A DNA stretch of 64,000 nucleotides. Source: Robiginitomaculum sp. (GTDB lineage: Bacteria; Pseudomonadota; Alphaproteobacteria; Caulobacterales; Maricaulaceae). The stretch is taken from NCBI GenBank assembly GCA_030949705.1, contig JAUZSF010000015.1, positions 81,409 to 145,408 of the forward strand, read 5' to 3'. Made by a program: the position numbers and the translations under genes. The notes below the pieces were generated by a model. The model was not told the DNA's origin and did no database searches. It saw only the letters and a program-made list of their open reading frames with translations. The stretch's first letter is position 1. Every line of letters begins with the position of its first letter. Below are positions 38,121-48,800 of the stretch, in pieces.

Positions 38121-38220
38121 CATCCTTCGAGGCTCTCTTCGTTCGCGCCTCAGGATGAGGCCGCAATCTATTTTGCCTTCACCTCATCCTGAGGTGGCGC
38201 GAAGCGCCCTCGAAGGATGA
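38121..38220. repeat. Inverted repeat of the 'CATCCTTCGAGG' family
   Basis: The left arm CATCCTTCGAGG...GCGCCTCAGGATGAGG (38121-38160) is followed, 21 nt later, by a right arm in opposite orientation, CCTCATCCTGAGG...GCGCCCTCGAAGGATGA (38183-38220). Each arm is itself an imperfect palindrome with a GCGC-rich centre. Elements with the ATCCTTCGAG core are abundant in alphaproteobacterial intergenic regions. Confidence 0.75.
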
Positions 38221-38239
38221 AGAGTGCACAGCCCAAAAC

Positions 38240-38275
38240 AAAAACCCCGCCTGAGCGGATCAGGCGGGGCCTTTT
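38240..38275 (-). terminator. Rho-independent terminator after tig
   Basis: Read on minus, CCCCGCCTGA and TCAGGCGGGG form a 10-bp stem with a short TCCGC loop, followed by TTTTTG. It lies 20 nt beyond the tig stop. Confidence 0.9.
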
Positions 38276-38294
38276 GAATGATCGTAAGAAGAGT

Positions 38295-39836
38295 TTATTT
38301 CTTCTTCGCCGCCGGTTTTTTGGGCGCAGCTTTTTTGGGCGCGGCTTTTTTAGCAGCCGGTTTCTTGGCGGCCGCTTTGGCAGGTGCCTTTTTGGCCGGC
38401 GCTTTTTTAGCTGGCGCTTTCTTGGCAGCAGCCTTTTTAGGCGCCGCCTTCTTGGCAGCGGTTTTCTTCTTTGCTGCCGGTTTTTTCTTTTCACCGCCCG
38501 GGGCGTCGTCGTCGGCGTATAGCTCTTCGCGGGTTACGTCGACATCTTTAACCTTGGCCAGTTCCAGAATGTAATCCACCACTTTTTCTTCAAAAATCGG
38601 GGCGCGCAGGCGGGCCTGTGCCTCTGGGTTTTTCTGGAAGTATTCGGCGATCTGTTGCTCCTGACCGGGATAGCGCATGGCCTCGGCATTCACGGCCCGG
38701 GCCAGTTCCTCGGCGGCCACCGTAATGTTCGCTTCCTGGCCGATTTCGGCCAGCACCAGACCCAGGCGCACGCGGCGTTCGGCAATGGCGCGATATTCGG
38801 CCTTCAGATCATCTTCGGACTTGTCCTTGTCTTCTTCGTCGACATTACCGGCCTTCACGTCGGCTTCGACCTGTTGCCAGATGGCGTTGAATTCGGCATC
38901 GACCATATTGGCCGGCAGATCAAAATCATGTTCCGCATCCAGCGCATCCAGAAGGCGGCGTTTGGCGCGATTGCGTGATTGTGATTTGTGCTCTGATTCC
39001 AGGCTTTTCACGATGGCATCGCGAAGCGCATCCAGCGAGTCCATGCCCAGCTTCTTGGCAAATTCATCATCGATCTTGGTTTCCACCGGTTTCTTAACGG
39101 CTTTGACGGTGACGGCAAATTCGGCATCCTTGCCCGCCAGGTTTTCGGCCTGATATTCCGCCGGGAACGTTACTTTCAGTACTTTTTCATCGCCAACCTT
39201 CACGCCGACCAGCTGTTCTTCAAAGCCCGGGATAAACTGGCCCGCGCCGATGACAACCTGGGCATCTTCGGCAGAACCGCCTTCAAATTCCACGCCATCA
39301 ATGCTGCCGACAAAATCGATCACCACGGCATCGCCATCGGCGGCTTTGGCCTTGGCGCTTTTGTCTTCAAAGGTTTTTTGACTTTCAGCCAGATTACTAA
39401 GGGATTTTTCCACTTCCTCGTCGGTCACTTTGGCAACCGGGCGTTCAATGGTCAATTTGGCCGGGTCCACCGGGGTAAAGGTCGGCATAATGTCCACATG
39501 CATGTGGAAAACCAGATCGGCCTTGCCAGCGATCACATCCTCGGCCTCGTTTTCCAGATGGAAATGCGGCTGACCGGCGGGCTTGATATTATTGTCGTTC
39601 AGCGCTTTTTCGCTGGCCTCATTCATCGTGCCTTCGACAATCTCGCCCATCATGGACTTGCCAAACATGCGTTTGATATGCGCCGCCGGCACTTTGCCCG
39701 GGCGAAAGCCCTTGAGGCTCACCTGGGGCTGCACTTCAGCAATTTTGGCATCAAGGCGTTCGCTCAGTTCCTTGGCAGGAACCACAATGTCGTAAGAATG
39801 GCTGAGGCCTTCGGCCTTGGTCTGGGTAACTTGCAT
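38295..39836 (-). CDS. tig: Trigger factor with a lysine/alanine/proline-rich C-terminal tail
   Basis: Trigger factor is the ribosome-bound chaperone that meets nascent chains at the exit tunnel. The protein is 513 residues. The ribosome-binding domain contains LKGFRPGKVPAAHIKRMFGK, the conserved signature. The FKBP-type peptidyl-prolyl isomerase domain follows (DAVVIDFVGSIDGVEFEGGS) and then the helical C-domain to about residue 445. The last ~67 residues are only K, A, P and a few others in AAPKKAAAKKAPAKK-type repeats, like a histone H1 tail. This extension is far from the usual ~440-450 residues and may bind nucleic acid or rRNA. It is downstream of tRNA-Leu, but no clpP follows it. Confidence 0.94.
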   Translation of the reverse strand: MQVTQTKAEGLSHSYDIVVPAKELSERLDAKIAEVQPQVSLKGFRPGKVPAAHIKRMFGKSMMGEIVEGTMNEASEKALNDNNIKPAGQPHFHLENEAEDVIAGKADLVFHMHVDIMPTFTPVDPAKLTIERPVAKVTDEEVEKSLSNLAESQKTFEDKSAKAKAADGDAVVIDFVGSIDGVEFEGGSAEDAQVVIGAGQFIPGFEEQLVGVKVGDEKVLKVTFPAEYQAENLAGKDAEFAVTVKAVKKPVETKIDDEFAKKLGMDSLDALRDAIVKSLESEHKSQSRNRAKRRLLDALDAEHDFDLPANMVDAEFNAIWQQVEADVKAGNVDEEDKDKSEDDLKAEYRAIAERRVRLGLVLAEIGQEANITVAAEELARAVNAEAMRYPGQEQQIAEYFQKNPEAQARLRAPIFEEKVVDYILELAKVKDVDVTREELYADDDAPGGEKKKPAAKKKTAAKKAAPKKAAAKKAPAKKAPAKKAPAKAAAKKPAAKKAAPKKAAPKKPAAKKK

Positions 39837-40013
39837 AGTCTCTTCCGGTGCTTTGGCGTTGCCCTTGCGGGCGCTAAATTCATCATCGCTTGCGCGGCGC
39901 AGCGCGCCTTATGTCATGAGTGGTGCGCCCACGCAACGCCCTGACGGGCTAAATTGCATTATAGCACGGCAAATCCATGCTGAAAGCGGCCAAAGGCCGA
40001 CGCTCAAAATCGC

Positions 40014-40098
<85 letters not shown>

Positions 40099-40171
40099 AT
40101 CCCTGCGTTTTTGATCGCGGCACAGGGTCTAGCGTCTTGACGAATGAGAAGCAACGGAGCATCTCACAAGA

Positions 40172-40786
40172 ATGAGCACACAAAACGACACCAATGCCCC
40201 GTTTGAGGCTGCCCCGGACTGGCAACAACGCTATGACGAGAACTCCACCCGGTGGGAGCGCGGCGAACTGAACCCCGCCTTTGTGCACTGGCAGGAAACT
40301 GGCGCCTTCAAGGGCATAAAAAGCGTGATTATTCCCGGCTGCGGACGCTCACCCGAACCGTTGGCCTTTGCCCGCCTGGGTGCTCAGGTTACAGCGCTGG
40401 ATTTTGCCCCCGCCGCCGTGACCGCCCAAAAAGATATTTTTCAGCAGGCCGGAATCAAGGCCCGTATCGAAGAAGCCGATGTTCTCACTTGGCGGCCAGA
40501 CACCCCGGTGGAGGCGGTTTATGACCAGACCTGTCTGTGTGCCCTCACCCCGGCAGTCTGGCCCGATTATGCCGACCAGATCCACCGCTGGTTAAAACCC
40601 GGTGGGCGGGCATTCATGCTGTTTATGCAAACCGGCAAGGAAGGCGGCCCGCCATTTCACAGCCCGCTGGAAACCATGCATACCCTGTTTGATGACAAAC
40701 GTTGGCAATGGCCAAATGCACCCCTTTATCGTGCTGACCATTCAAGCGGTAAATATGAGCTGGGGGCCGTGCTGACCCGGCGCTAG
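40172..40786 (+). CDS. TPMT-family SAM-dependent methyltransferase
   Basis: A 204-residue class I methyltransferase of the thiopurine S-methyltransferase-like family. The N-terminus WQQRYDENSTRWERGELNPA and the SAM-binding motif IIPGCGRSPEPLAFARLG are characteristic. The acidic motif II is ALDFAPAAVT, and YDQTCLCALTP lies in the usual motif position. These enzymes methylate thiols, selenium or tellurium compounds; the substrate here is unknown. Its last 45 nt overlap the 3' end of the convergent MATE gene. Confidence 0.85.
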   Translation: MSTQNDTNAPFEAAPDWQQRYDENSTRWERGELNPAFVHWQETGAFKGIKSVIIPGCGRSPEPLAFARLGAQVTALDFAPAAVTAQKDIFQQAGIKARIEEADVLTWRPDTPVEAVYDQTCLCALTPAVWPDYADQIHRWLKPGGRAFMLFMQTGKEGGPPFHSPLETMHTLFDDKRWQWPNAPLYRADHSSGKYELGAVLTRR

Positions 40787-42176
40787 GCGGGTTGCACCTT
40801 TTTTGCGGCGCTGTTTGACCGCCATACTGGCCCGTTGCACCCAGAGCCAGACCGCCAGGCCTGAAACCAGGTTGGAAAGCGCCATGGCCACAATGGCCCC
40901 AGTGAGGCCAAAATAATGCCCGCCCACCCAGGCCCCGAATGAGGACAGCACGATCGAGCGGCCAAAGGTCATCACCAGGCCTGGGAAAGGCCGCCCCAGC
41001 GCATTAAAACCGGCGGCCGTGGCAATCACCACACCATAGCCAGCGGCGGTCAGTGGCACCAAGGACAGGTAAAGCCGGCTGACCGCGATCACATCGGGAT
41101 CATGGGAAAACAGCTTCGCCACAAACCCGGACAGCAATAATAGGGTCAGGCCGGTGAACGCGCCCCAGATCATGGCAATGAGATAAGCCGACTTAAACGC
41201 TTCGCGCACCCGGCCGGTCAGGCCCGCCCCGCCGTTTTGCCCGGTGATCGGCCCGATGGAGGCCGATAATGCCAATAGGGGAATGGCAAACAGAAATTCA
41301 ATCCGCCCGGCCACCCCCAGGCCCGCCACGGCGGCATGACCAAAACTGGCAAAAACGGCCGTTACAAACGCCATCATAATGGGATTAATCATATTGGTGC
41401 CAATGGCCGGCAGGCCAACCCGCATCACCTCACCCCAGGATTCTTTCAGCTCTGCCCAGGGCGGAATATGCAACAAGATCAGTTTTTCCCGATACACCAT
41501 GATCCAGCCCATCACCATTACCGCGGTAACATTGGATAAAACCGTGGCCAGCGCCGCCCCGGCCAGTTCCATCCGCGGAAACGGGCCAATGCCAAAAATC
41601 AAAAACGGGTCGAGAATGAGATTGATCACCGCGCCAGCCACCATGGTCATGCCCGGCAGGCGCGCATCCCCCAGCGCGCGCAAAAAGATTACCCGCCACC
41701 ATCGGGCCAACAATGAAAGCCGCGCCGATAAAGGCAATATGCATATAAGAGCGAATATCGGGCATCAGCGCCGGATCCGCCCTCAGCAGGCGAAACAGCG
41801 GATCAACGCTTAGTGTGCCGACAATGGATACGGTCGCCACCACCAGCACTGCCAGCAACAGCGCATCGGTCACCAGCCGTGCCAGTTGATCGCGATTGCC
41901 CTCGCCCGCGGCGCGCGACACCACCGAACTGGCCCCGATGCCAAGACCAATGGAGAGGCTTTGCATGGCAAACAGCACCGGCACGCAAAAACTGATCGCC
42001 GCCAGCGGCACCGTGCCCAGACGGCTGATATACCAGGTATCGACCACCGCCGCCGACATCACCGCGACAATGCCGATGGTCATGGGAATGCCCAAACGAA
42101 TCAAATGCCCCATCACCGGGCCTTTGGTCAGATCGCGTTTTTGCCGGGCTTTGTGTTTTTTATCTTCTGGATTCAT
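40742..42176 (-). CDS. MATE family multidrug/toxin efflux transporter, one frameshift
   Basis: A sodium- or proton-coupled exporter with about 12 membrane segments. The start at 42176 (MNPEDKKHKARQKRDLTKGP) is more plausible than the TTG upstream. The first half ends in VGPMVAGN, and the second begins FLRALGDARLPGMTMVAGAV, in another frame. The break is in the A5 run at 41682-41686 (minus-strand TTTTT). Conserved MATE segments IRLGIPMTIGIVAVMSAAVV and the repeat in the second half are visible. The C-terminus overlaps the convergent methyltransferase gene by 45 nt. The substrate cannot be predicted. Confidence 0.87.
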
Positions 42177-42282
42177 GACGGACAGCGCCAATACTCAACC
42201 ACTAAATAATTCAAGACTCGCATTTAGGACGCGGCGGGCCTTCGCGCCAGCCCCAAATCTGCATGACGGTTATAAACACCAC

Positions 42283-43770
42283 TCACAATCGCGTTTGCAA
42301 AACTTCCGGCAGGGCTTCGGTCAAATCCCCCGCGATCAGGCCGCGGCCACAGGCGGCCCCCGCCGCCCCGTGCAGCCAGACCCCACAGGCCGCCGCCGCA
42401 AAACCGGCTCCCCCCTGGCCCAGCAATGCCCCGATCATACCGGCCAGCACATCGCCAGACCCCGCCGTGGCCAGCCAGGGCGGGGCATTGGTGTTAATAA
42501 TCGCGCGACCAGTGGGGGCCGCGATCACACTGTCCGGCCCTTTGAGCACAATTACGCATCCCGCCCGCTTTGCCGCCGCCCGGGCGCGCTCTGTCTTGCT
42601 GTGTGAACGATCCGCCAGATCCGGGAAGAGACGCGCAAACTCCCCCTCATGGGGCGTCAATATGCAAGTTTCATCCAGCACGGCAAACAAACGATCCGGC
42701 ATATCGGCAAAGGCACTGATACCATCGGCATCCAGCACCAGGGGACATTTATGCTTGCGGATAGTCAGCACATCTTCGCGCATGGCTGAATCCACCCCGC
42801 CCGCGGGGCCAATCACCGTGGCGCTCACCCGGCGATTGGTAAGCATGGTTGCCAGCGTATTTTCTGCTTCTCGGCTGGCGATCATCACTTCGGTTTCATG
42901 GGCGGCGCAGACCTGGGCGGCGCCCGCATCAGCCAACAGGGTCACCAGACCCGCCCCGGTGCGAAGGGCAGCGCGCGCCGCCAGCCGTGCCGCGCCGGTT
43001 TGCAACGCCCCGCCGCAGCGCACCAGCACATGACCGCGGCTGTATTTATGGGCCATCACCGATGGCAAAGGCGGCAGCCCCGGCCATAAAGACGGATTAT
43101 TTTCAAAGCATTGCGGCTGAATTTCGTTCAGAACCTGGTCCGGTATACCAATATCGGCCAGAGTGATTTTACCGCAAAATTCACGCGATGGCTGGAGCAC
43201 ATGGGCCGGTTTTTGGCGAAAAAACGTAACCGTTTCCTGAGCACAAACATGCACATCCGGCACCGTGCCGTTATCGCCAAATATGCCCGAAGGCAGATCG
43301 GCACTGATCACATAGGCACCCGAGGCATTGATCGCCTGCACCAACGCCGCCGCCTCGCCCGTCAGCGGCCGGGACAGCCCTGCCCCGAAAAGCGCATCCA
43401 CCAGGATACCATCGCCATTGATGATATCCGGCGTGGCCAGGATTACCGCACCATGCCAGTCCAGATGCGCCCGGGCCACATCGCCCTTCAGCCGCGCCAC
43501 ATCGCCAAAGCTGTATACCGAAACTTCGCGCCCGGCCTCGTGCAGGATTTTTGCTGCCACATAGCCATCGCCCCCATTGGCGCCAGGGCCGCAAAGCACC
43601 TGTATTGCCCCGCCATGGGGGGCCGCCAGCGCCGCCACGGCCAGCGCCTTGCCAGCACGCAGCATCAGGGCATAACTCTCAATCCCCGCCCCTTCGGCCA
43701 GGTGATCCGCCATATACGCCTGTTTAATGCTCAGGATTTCGTGCACTTCACCCCTCCAATGCTTGATCAT
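42283..43770 (-). CDS. nnr: Bifunctional NAD(P)HX epimerase/dehydratase (NAD(P)H-hydrate repair)
   Basis: A 495-residue fusion of the two enzymes that repair hydrated NAD(P)H. The N-terminal epimerase (NnrE, YjeF-N) has LCGPGANGGDGYVAAKILHE and DALFGAGLSRPLTGE. The C-terminal ADP-dependent dehydratase (NnrD, YjeF-C) has GAGLVTLLADAG, LDADGISAFADMPDR, ILTPHEGEFARLFPD and the active-site ATAGSGDVLAGMIGALLGQG. Both domains appear complete. It is divergent from glnB. Confidence 0.94.
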   Translation of the reverse strand: MIKHWRGEVHEILSIKQAYMADHLAEGAGIESYALMLRAGKALAVAALAAPHGGAIQVLCGPGANGGDGYVAAKILHEAGREVSVYSFGDVARLKGDVARAHLDWHGAVILATPDIINGDGILVDALFGAGLSRPLTGEAAALVQAINASGAYVISADLPSGIFGDNGTVPDVHVCAQETVTFFRQKPAHVLQPSREFCGKITLADIGIPDQVLNEIQPQCFENNPSLWPGLPPLPSVMAHKYSRGHVLVRCGGALQTGAARLAARAALRTGAGLVTLLADAGAAQVCAAHETEVMIASREAENTLATMLTNRRVSATVIGPAGGVDSAMREDVLTIRKHKCPLVLDADGISAFADMPDRLFAVLDETCILTPHEGEFARLFPDLADRSHSKTERARAAAKRAGCVIVLKGPDSVIAAPTGRAIINTNAPPWLATAGSGDVLAGMIGALLGQGGAGFAAAACGVWLHGAAGAACGRGLIAGDLTEALPEVLQTRL

Positions 43771-43806
43771 CGGGCATGACCTGCCTAAACTTTAAGCAAC
43801 GCATAA

Positions 43807-44256
<450 letters not shown>

Positions 44257-44286
44257 TCTTTCAGACGACAAACAGGAAACTTCATC

Positions 44287-45691
44287 ATGGCCGACAAAAT
44301 ATTGAAAAAAATCAAAGACGAAGACATCCCCTATGTGGAACTTCGCTTTACCGATCCGCGCGGAAAACTGCACCACGTAACCTTTGACGCCGCCATGGTG
44401 GATGAAGACTTTTTTGAAGACGGGGCGATGTTTGATGGCTCGTCGATCAATGGCTGGAAGGCGATTAATGATTCCGACATGGTACTGATGCCCGACGTAT
44501 CATCGGCCAAGATGGACCCGTTTTACCAGGATCAAACCCTGACCCTGCTCTGTGACATTCTGGAGCCGGGCACCATGGCCCCCCTATGGCCGCGACCCGC
44601 GCTCGACCGCCAAAAAGGCAGAAAATTATCTGCAAACCTCTGGCGCCGGCGATACTGCCTATTTTGGCCCCGAAGCCGAGTTTTTCATCTTTGATGATGT
44701 GCGCTGGAACACCGAAGCCCACAATACCGGCTATGCCTTTGATTCTACGGAATTGCCAGCCAATAGCGGCACCAAATACGAATATGGCAATATGGGCCAC
44801 CGCCCCGGTCCCGGTGGCGGGTATTTTCCGGTGGCGCCGGTTGATTCGGCGCAAGACATGCGCTCTGAAATGCTCTCGGTAATGACCGAACTGGGCCTGA
44901 ACCCGGAAAAGCATCACCACGAAGTGGCCCCGGCCCAACATGAGCTGGGGATGAAATTTTCCACCCTGGTGGAAATGGCCGATCATTTGCAGCTGTACAA
45001 ATATGTCGTGCAGAATGTGGCCGCTGCCTATGGCAAAACGGCCACCTTTATGCCCAAGCCCTATTATGGCGATAATGGGTCCGGCATGCACGTGCACCAG
45101 TCGATCTGGAAAGACGGCAAGCCGGTCTTTGCCGGGGACCGCTATGCCGACCTGTCGCAAAACTGCCTCCACTATATTGGCGGAATCATCAAGCACGCCC
45201 GGGCGATTAACGCCTTTGCCAATGCCTCGACCAATTCTACAAGCGCCTGGTGCCAGGCTTTGAAGCGCCGGTCTTGCTGGCCTATTCGGCGCGCAACCGC
45301 TCGGCCTCAATCCGCATCCCCTACTCCACCTCTCCCAATGGCAAGCGCATCGAAACCCGCTTCCCTGATGCCGCCGGCAATCCGTATTTGACGTTCTCGG
45401 CCCTGCTCATGGCCGGTCTTGACGGTATTGAGAACAAGATTGATCCCGGTGATGCCATGGACAAGGATTTGTATGACCTGCCCCCGGCTGAGCTGCAAAA
45501 CGTGCCCCATGTGTGCGCCAACCTGCACGAGGCCCTGGATGCCCTGCAGGCGGACCACGACTTTTTTGCTGAAAGGTAATGTGATGAGCAAGGATCAGAT
45601 CGATGCCTATATCGAACTGAAAATGGAAGAGGTTACCCGCCTGGCCATGCACCCGCACCCGGTCGAGTTCGACATGTATTACGCGAGCTAG
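44287..45691 (+). CDS. glnA: Type I glutamine synthetase, three frameshifts
   Basis: Glutamine synthetase assimilates ammonia and is controlled through P-II and adenylylation. The gene begins [20 protein letters not shown] and ends VEFDMYYAS at 45691. Three single-base breaks are evident: a C6 run at 44579-44584 (expected GTMAPYGRDPR), a missing C near 45238 (expected [14 protein letters not shown]), and a T6 run near 45563 (expected [12 protein letters not shown]). Joining the frames gives a normal ~469-residue enzyme with [20 protein letters not shown], the metal site in [13 protein letters not shown], and [16 protein letters not shown]. The adenylylation Tyr region lies in the C-terminal half (near LYDLPPAEL). 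Presumed sequencing errors. Confidence 0.92.
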
Positions 45692-45702
45692 CCTCCCCGT
45701 AA

Positions 45703-45736
45703 AATGGCGCTGTCAGGAAATACCGGCAGCGCCATT
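45703..45736 (+). terminator. Likely terminator hairpin after glnA
   Basis: AATGGCGCTG (45703-45712) pairs perfectly with CAGCGCCATT (45726-45735). The T-tract after it is weak (GTTGTTG), but it lies 12 nt past the glnA stop, so it probably ends the glnBA transcript. Confidence 0.6.
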
Positions 45737-45883
45737 GTTGTATCTGTATCCGGGCCACCTCAAATGTGGCAGAATTATGCCTGAAAATAACGCCCCTAAC
45801 CCAATGGACGAGGCCCGCTGGATCGGCTAAGACAGCGCCTATCGTGGCTTGGCCACGCCTATTTTTTTGTGGACCCGGTGCCT

Positions 45884-48800
45884 ATGTTGCGTAAAATTCT
45901 TCTCACCAGTGTTGCCCTGCCCTTGTTTGGCTTTGCCAGTATTGCCGTTGCCCAGGTGGAACTTACCGATGAACGCACCACCCCGGTCACCACAGGCACC
46001 ATAGATGGCGGCAGCCCTGGCGACATCATTATCCGCTCTGGGGCTTCTATTCTGGTCGGGGCGGGCAATACCGCCGTTACCATAGATACAGACAACACCG
46101 TAACCAATGAAGGCACCATTGGCTCTGCGGACGCCAACAATACCACGGGCATACTTATTTCTGGCGGCACCACCGGCGGTTTCACCAATACCGGCGTGGT
46201 TGATCTGAACGAAGATTATACCCCTGTTGATAGTGATGAAGACGGCGATGTGGATGGCCCCTTTGCCATCGGCACGGGCCGCACCGGCGTTCTGGTCGAA
46301 GGTAGCAGCCCATTTAACGGCAATATCACCAACGCCACAACGGGGCGCATTACGGTCGAAGGTAATGATTCGGCTGGTGTGCGCATTCTGGCTGGCCTGA
46401 ATGGCAATTTAATCAATAATGGCAATATCACCATAACCGGCAATGACGGGTATGGCATTCAGGTGGATGGTACCGTTAATGGCGATATTACCAATGCCGG
46501 CGCCATTGTCGTCAAAGGCACCAACAGTATTGGCTTGGGAATTGATGCCGCCATTAATGGCACCGTCACCAATACCGGCCAGATCAGCGCCACCGGGTTT
46601 CGTGAAACCACCCGGCGCAATAATGCCGATGAACGGGCCAAACTGGATGCGGATGATCTGGGCCAGGGTGGCTCTGCGGTCTCCATTGCGGCCAGCATTT
46701 CCGGCGGCTTTCTGAACGGGGCACAATTGGATAATGCCGGCAATACCGTACGCACCGGCGAAATTTTCAGCCAGGGTTCGGCCCCGGCCATTCTGATTGC
46801 GGCCGGACAAAGCGGTACCCCTGATGCGGATGTGGTTCTGGGTAAAATCGGGGCCGCCGCAGATAATCAGGATTATGGACTGGTGAATACTGGTACCATT
46901 TCCGCGGCGGGGATTAATGACGGCTTTGCCGCGTCGGCCATCCGCGTTCAGGGTGCCGAAGTTGGTGGTATTATGCGCCGCGCCATTATTGAGCACGGCA
47001 TTTTTAACGGCGGAACGATTTTGGCCACGGCCTTTGATGCCAGTGCCCATTCCCTCTGGGTCGGCAATGGCGCCTATGTGGATACGGTCACCAATACCGG
47101 CCGCATCCGCAGTTCGGTCATTTCACAGGTGGGTGGCCAGTCCATGGCGATTACCATTGATGCCGGCGGCGAAACCAACACCATTACCAATAGCAATGTT
47201 ATCGAAGCCGAATACACCGGGGCCGGCAATGGCTCGCAGGCCGTAGCCATCATGGATGCCGCCGGCTCGATCAACCTGATTGAAAACCAGGGACAGATCA
47301 CGGCCACCTATACAGAAATTCTGCCGGACGGGCAAAGCGTTGACCCTAATGATACCACGCGGCGCACCGTGGCCATTGATGTTTCTGCAAACACTGATGG
47401 GGTAACCGTCCGCCAGTTTGCAGACCCTGATATTGGTGGCAATCCGGCCATTACGGGGGACATTCTGCTTGGTAGCGGCGACGATCTGGTTGAACTGGAC
47501 GCCGGTACCGTTGATGGCGACATTGTTTTTGGCGATGGGGCCGATGTGCTGACCATTGATGGCGGCGCGGCGTTGACCGGCGCTTTGTTTGATTCGGACG
47601 GTCTGCTGACCCTGGACATCCGCAATGGCCTGTTGGCCCTGGGTTCAGGCACCAGCCTGGCGCTGACCAATGCCACCTTTGGGGCCGATGCCCTGTTACA
47701 GATGACACTGGCCGATTCAGCCACAGGCATTGTCGGGGCCACCTTTAATGCCTCAGGCGCGGTTACGTTTCTGGATGGTGCCACCATCGCGCCGATCCTG
47801 AGTGGCCTGATTGGTGATGGTGGCAGTTTCAGTTTTTTGCAGGCCAACTCGCTGAGTATAGCCGGCAGCCTGAATTCTTTGCTGAACTCTGACCAGTTGC
47901 CCTTCCTTTATGAGGTTAATTTGCGCCAGGGCGCCGCCGGGAATACGCTGGTGCTGGATTTGCAAAGGCGATCTGCGACGGATTTGGGCTTTGATAGCAA
48001 TCAGGCCGCCGCGTATAACCCCTGGTTTACGGCGCTTTCCCAAAGCAATGATACGGCGCTGGAATCCGGCTTTGCCCGGCTTACAACCGCCGATGAATTT
48101 TACGCCGCCTATGACCAGTTATTGCCGGAATTTGGTGCCGCGGCCCTGCAATTTGCCCTGGCCAATACCGATGGCACCACCGGGGCCGTGGCCTCACGCC
48201 TGGATAATGTGCGCCGGGGATATGGCAAACAGGGGGGACTGTGGGCCGAGGAAATCGGTTATTATATGAACCGTAATCTCAGTTCCATTTCTCAGCCCTA
48301 TCGCGGGTTTGGCCTGGGCCTGGCCATTGGGATTGATCGTCCGCTTGGGCCATTTGAGGCCGTCGGCATTGCTGTCAGTGGGTTTTCAAACGAAATCAAA
48401 CAGGCGGTTGGCTTTGACAAGCCCTTGACCTCTCAATCGGGGCAAATCGGCGCCTATGTGGGTGGCGAGTTTGGCGGCTTTAATTTTGAAACCCATTCGG
48501 CCATTGGCTATGATGATTTCAGCTCTGAACGCGTCCTGAAATTTGGCGATATATCACGTACTGCCCTTGGCGGTTGGTCTGGATATCACGTCGCCAGCAC
48601 GACCCGCTTGTCTTATGATATCACGTCGGGGAAATGGTTTATCCGCCCCAGCGCATCGCTTGACTATCTGTGGTTGAAAGAAAACAGCTATGTTGAGGCC
48701 GGTGGCGGCACCGGTTTTGACCTTGATGTCAATGCCCGCACCTCCAAATCCCTTACCGGCACTGCGGCCATCACCTTTGGTCGTAAGTTTGGTGATCTGA

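Larger units (their letters stand above)
37780..38294. other. Gene-free stretch with palindromic repeat elements
   Basis: This 515-nt stretch has no gene. It holds near-direct repeats of GAGGGGCAATAAG at 37783 and 37803, a G/C-rich hairpin with a T run near 37867-37890 that may terminate the upstream gene, and two different palindromic elements described separately. It ends in the terminator of the convergent tig gene. Base composition and repeats look like the intergenic palindromic elements spread through many alphaproteobacterial genomes. Confidence 0.7.

Noticed and set aside
38168..38494. 108-residue Arg/Pro-rich minus-strand frame over the tig tail
   Set aside because: Alternate frame of the AAPKK repeats that also runs into the intergenic palindrome; no start signal.
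44465..45310. 281-residue minus-strand frame inside glnA
   Set aside because: Shadow of glnA. The plus-strand protein is well conserved once its frameshifts are joined.
47308..47847. 179-residue minus-strand frame in the autotransporter gene
   Set aside because: Antisense shadow of repetitive passenger sequence.
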